Positions 33,074 through 35,734 of a DNA stretch of 35,734 nucleotides are shown here, piece by piece; the stretch's first letter is position 1; each line of letters begins with the position of its first letter. The translations under genes and the position numbers were made by a program. The notes below the pieces were generated by a model that was given only the letters and a program-made list of their open reading frames with translations, was not told where the DNA came from and did no database searches. The DNA is from Caulobacter sp. D5 (lineage in GTDB: Bacteria > Pseudomonadota > Alphaproteobacteria > Caulobacterales > Caulobacteraceae), in the NCBI RefSeq assembly GCF_003185805.1, contig NZ_QHJY01000002.1, forward strand, positions 1 to 35,734. Reading direction: 5' to 3'.

Positions 33074-34518
33074 GAGGCGGGCGACCTCGCCGTCAGATCG
33101 CGCAGCAGGTCGGTCTCGGCGCGCTCCAGCAAAGCGCGCGTATCGATGAGCAGGATGACGTCCTCCTCGCGCTCCACCTTCGCGGCGCGGTCGAACAAGC
33201 GGTCGCCATCGCCCGATAGTTCCGGCGCAGGCATCAGATCGCCGGCTTCAACTTCCAGGATCCTGGACACGGCGTCGACGGCAAACCCGGCCTGCAATCC
33301 ATCCACGGTTACCACGACGACGCGGCGCGTTTCGCCGGCCGCTTCGCCGCGAACCGCGAAGCGCTTGCGCTGGTCGATCACGGGGATCACCCTGCCACGC
33401 AGGCTCATCACCCCCTGGACGTAGGCCGGCGCCTTCGGCAGGCGGGTCAGGGTTTCGGGCAGGCGGACCACCTCATCGACGGCGGCGATGGGCAGGCCGT
33501 AGGTTTCATCGCCCAGGCGAATGACCAGGAAGCGCTCCCGCGCCGTCGCAGAGGTCGCGCTGGCCATGGCCGTATCCTTCTGGTCGTTCGTCTCGGCGAG
33601 CAGTTGCGCCACCCGCTCATCGGAAAGCACGCGCTCGGGGGCCAGAATCGACACCAGGCCTCGACCGTCCGGAAGCCGCAGCACGGAGTCGATCCGAGCC
33701 TCGCCGCTGGCGCGATTGAACAGGCTGGGCGCGGGCCCCACGGCGTCGCGAGACGCCCGCAGGATGACGCTGATCCGATCGACCAGCAGCGCCAGGCGAC
33801 GGTCGCCGATGCGCACGACCACGATGCGGTCGTGGGCTTGCACGTCCCGCTCCGCCAATCCCAGAAGGGCTCGCAGGGAGACGACCGGCAGCACCTCGTC
33901 GCGCAGTTCGAAGACGCCGATCAGGACAGCCTCGGTTCGTGGAAGGGCGACGACGCCATTGGGAACAGCCATCACCTCGGCGACGGCGTCTAGGGCCAAG
34001 GCATAGTCTTGCCCAGCCAAGACGAAGTTGAGGAACGCCAGTTCCGCCGCCGCGGCTGTCGATCGCGCGACGACCTCGCGCTCGGGCGCGCGACGCACGG
34101 CGCGGAAGGCCGAGAACCTGTCCTGCAGCGCCGCATCCAGATCGAACCAGCGCGCACCGTCCCCATCGTCGAGCAGGAGCCGGCCGTGCCCCGCCTCGGC
34201 GCCGTCCGTCTCCGAAGACTTCAGGGCCTCGATGGCCTCGACCGCCAAGCCTATAGGCGGATCGCGGCGCAGCACAACGACGCGCGAGGCCTCCGCGCGA
34301 GCCTCCTCGAGAACTTCGTCGCCCAGCAAAGCGCCCAGCGACACCACCGGCAGCACCAGACCACGCAGGTGCGTGACGCCCAGCAGGCCGGGCGGGCCAT
34401 GCGGCATGCGCGTGATGCGAGGCGTGCGGATCACCTCGGCTACACCGTCGGCGGCCATGGCCACGCGCGCGCCGCCGGCGCGAACCGTCAGCCTCTGGTG
34501 GGTCTCGTTCGACGCCAC
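33070..34518 (-). CDS. Three-domain CheW-like coupling protein
   Basis: The 482-residue protein carries three CheW-type domains in a row: about residues 5-135 (LLGVTHLRGLVLPVVSLGAL), 160-300 (LIGVFELRDEVLPVVSLRAL) and 327-465 (VQGVMSLRGRVIPVIDQRKR). A normal CheW is about 150-170 residues. The linkers (136-159 and 301-326) are charged. It should bridge CheA and the chemoreceptor, perhaps holding several partners at once. The GTG at 34518 lies 1 base after the mcp stop, and its 3' end overlaps cheB by 4 bases. The longer frame upstream is a shadow of the mcp gene. Confidence 0.88.
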   Translation of the reverse strand: MASNETHQRLTVRAGGARVAMAADGVAEVIRTPRITRMPHGPPGLLGVTHLRGLVLPVVSLGALLGDEVLEEARAEASRVVVLRRDPPIGLAVEAIEALKSSETDGAEAGHGRLLLDDGDGARWFDLDAALQDRFSAFRAVRRAPEREVVARSTAAAAELAFLNFVLAGQDYALALDAVAEVMAVPNGVVALPRTEAVLIGVFELRDEVLPVVSLRALLGLAERDVQAHDRIVVVRIGDRRLALLVDRISVILRASRDAVGPAPSLFNRASGEARIDSVLRLPDGRGLVSILAPERVLSDERVAQLLAETNDQKDTAMASATSATARERFLVIRLGDETYGLPIAAVDEVVRLPETLTRLPKAPAYVQGVMSLRGRVIPVIDQRKRFAVRGEAAGETRRVVVVTVDGLQAGFAVDAVSRILEVEAGDLMPAPELSGDGDRLFDRAAKVEREEDVILLIDTRALLERAETDLLRDLTARSPAS

Positions 34519-34519
34519 C

Positions 34520-35734
34520 CTAGCCCGCCGCGGCTTGCTGCTGCAGTTCGCTTGCCAGAAGCGCGATCTCCTCGATCGCGGCGGCCAGTTCCTCGGCGCT
34601 CTGCGACTGCTGTCGGGCGGCGGCGGCGGCCTGGGCCGCCGCGCTGCTGGCCTCCTCTGCCGCCGAAGCGATCTGGCTGATCCCCGACAGCACCTGGGCG
34701 CTGGCGGCCAGGACGTCCTGCGCGCCCTGCGCGATGTCGTCCGAGCCGGTCTTGAGCCCGGCGGTGTCGACGGCGATCTGCGCGAGCCGAGCCTCGATGG
34801 CTCGGTTCTTGTCGAGCTCGGCGGTGGCCAAGGCGTTGATCTGATCGACTTCTCGCCGGACCTTGGCGATCTGCGCGGCGATGGCGGACACCAAGTCCTT
34901 GACCGCGTCGGCGTTGTGCGAGGCGTCGCGCGCCAGCGTGCGTATGTCGCCCGACACGACCGCGAAGCCCCTGCCCGCATCGCCGGCTCGAGCCGCTTCG
35001 ACCGCGCCGCTCGTCGCCAGCATCGTGATCTGCACCGCGACCAGACCCAGTCCATCGACGATCTTGCCGATCGAGCCGGCCAGTTCCTCCAACTCCTCGA
35101 CGGTCTCCAGGACGGCGCCGTTCTCGTCGACGGACGTGGCGACGCCCTTCGCCAGACGCGCGACGGCCGCCTGGCCCTCCGTCAGCATGGTTTGCATGGC
35201 CGCGACGCGCTCGGCTCCGGCGATCGCATTGGCGCTGGACGCACGGGCGGCCTTTTCGATCTCCTCCATGGCCGAGCCGGCCTGCTGGGTCGCGGCCGCC
35301 TGGATTTGAGCGCCGCGGCTGATCTGGTCAATGGCCACGAGAATCTCACCGGCCGCGCCCGACAGTTCCTGCACAGTGGCCGACAGCTCTTCGGCGGCGG
35401 CCGAAGCCTCTTCAGCCGCAGCCGAGGCGCCTTCACCGCCGACCAGCATCTCGATCATCTCGGCCAGGGCCTCTGACGCCGTCTGGCTCTGCTCCAGCGA
35501 TTGCCCTTGCTGCTGCACGGAGCGCTGGGCCTCGGCGGCGGCGGCGGCCTGTTCCTCGGCCGCGCTCGACACGCTCTCGGCGCCGCGCCGCGCCTCGTTG
35601 GCGGCGCCAGCGGCCTCGACGGCGGCGATCAGGATCATCTGGCTGTCTTCACCCAGGGTCGTCATCTCGCGACGCACGGCGGCGAGGATTTCGCCGACCT
35701 GGGCGCCGGCCGCCGCCTCGGCCGCGGCGGGGGT
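34520..35734 (-). CDS. Methyl-accepting chemotaxis protein signalling domain (5' end outside window)
   Basis: The last 404 residues of a chemoreceptor are visible; the frame is open to the right edge, so the true start lies outside. The sequence is a long Ala- and Glu-rich coiled coil with two helical arms around a tip at about 34950-35035. EAARAGDAGRGFAVV is kept there, but the usual QTNILALNA tip is replaced by QITMLATSGA. No membrane segment is visible in this part, so whether the receptor is soluble or membrane-bound cannot be judged. It is the first known gene of the operon, 1 base upstream of the CheW-like gene, and is the likely dedicated receptor of this system. Confidence 0.9.
   Translation of the reverse strand, partial: TPAAAEAAAGAQVGEILAAVRREMTTLGEDSQMILIAAVEAAGAANEARRGAESVSSAAEEQAAAAAEAQRSVQQQGQSLEQSQTASEALAEMIEMLVGGEGASAAAEEASAAAEELSATVQELSGAAGEILVAIDQISRGAQIQAAATQQAGSAMEEIEKAARASSANAIAGAERVAAMQTMLTEGQAAVARLAKGVATSVDENGAVLETVEELEELAGSIGKIVDGLGLVAVQITMLATSGAVEAARAGDAGRGFAVVSGDIRTLARDASHNADAVKDLVSAIAAQIAKVRREVDQINALATAELDKNRAIEARLAQIAVDTAGLKTGSDDIAQGAQDVLAASAQVLSGISQIASAAEEASSAAAQAAAAARQQSQSAEELAAAIEEIALLASELQQQAAAG

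Noticed and set aside
34519-35055. Upstream extension of the three-domain CheW frame
   Set aside because: It lies inside the mcp gene in another frame and is Ser/Arg/Pro-rich without CheW character.

Overview
The window is about 35.7 kb of GC-rich DNA whose gene content suggests an alphaproteobacterium of the Caulobacter type. This is an inference from a TonB-dependent receptor without a signalling extension, FecI/FecR regulation, a LOV-domain hybrid kinase with an AHDFNN phosphoacceptor motif, and an alphaproteobacterial-style chemotaxis operon. No rRNA, tRNA, CRISPR array or intact integrase/transposase was seen.

Region 1 (1-782, minus strand): the start of a FecR-like anti-sigma regulator and a FecI-type ECF sigma factor, headed by a perfect 7-1-7 Fur-box palindrome. 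This is an iron-controlled surface-signalling pair.

Region 2 (783-10987): an aldarate (glucarate/galactarate) use locus. It holds 5-dehydro-4-deoxyglucarate dehydratase (kdgD), a LysR regulator, a probable Tat-exported type-B carboxylesterase, a Tat-exported 616-residue protein of unknown function coupled to a GudP-type permease, and a divergent TonB-dependent receptor closed by a strong terminator. The receptor would bring substrate across the outer membrane, the exported enzymes would trim it, GudP would carry the sugar diacid inward, and KdgD would act on the product of a glucarate/galactarate dehydratase that is not in this window. A similar 20-bp motif lies upstream of kdgD and in the gudP/receptor divergent promoter region.

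Region 3 (11090-25041): a probable defence island of about 13.9 kb, bounded by two 78-bp direct repeats (69/78 identical). Cargo: a trypsin-like protease, a 53-residue restriction-nuclease-like fragment, a PD-(D/E)xK-like protein, a 2099-residue protein combining a nuclease-like N-terminus with a P-loop STAND-like NTPase, overlapped by a 224-residue partner, a DarT-DarG DNA ADP-ribosylation toxin-antitoxin pair followed by a separate R-S-ExE ADP-ribosyltransferase, and a small AraC-type DNA-binding protein next to phased CGTAG repeats at the right end. The STAND pair and the DarTG-plus-ART operon are the best candidates for undescribed systems.

Region 4 (25093-35734, minus strand): a tightly packed chemotaxis-type operon, read from the right edge: mcp (incomplete), a three-domain CheW, cheB, cheR, cheA, a STAS-like protein, a CheY-like receiver, cheC, and a hybrid histidine kinase with an N-terminal LOV photosensor. 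Most junctions are 4-base stop/start overlaps, which suggests translational coupling and one pathway with a possible blue-light input.
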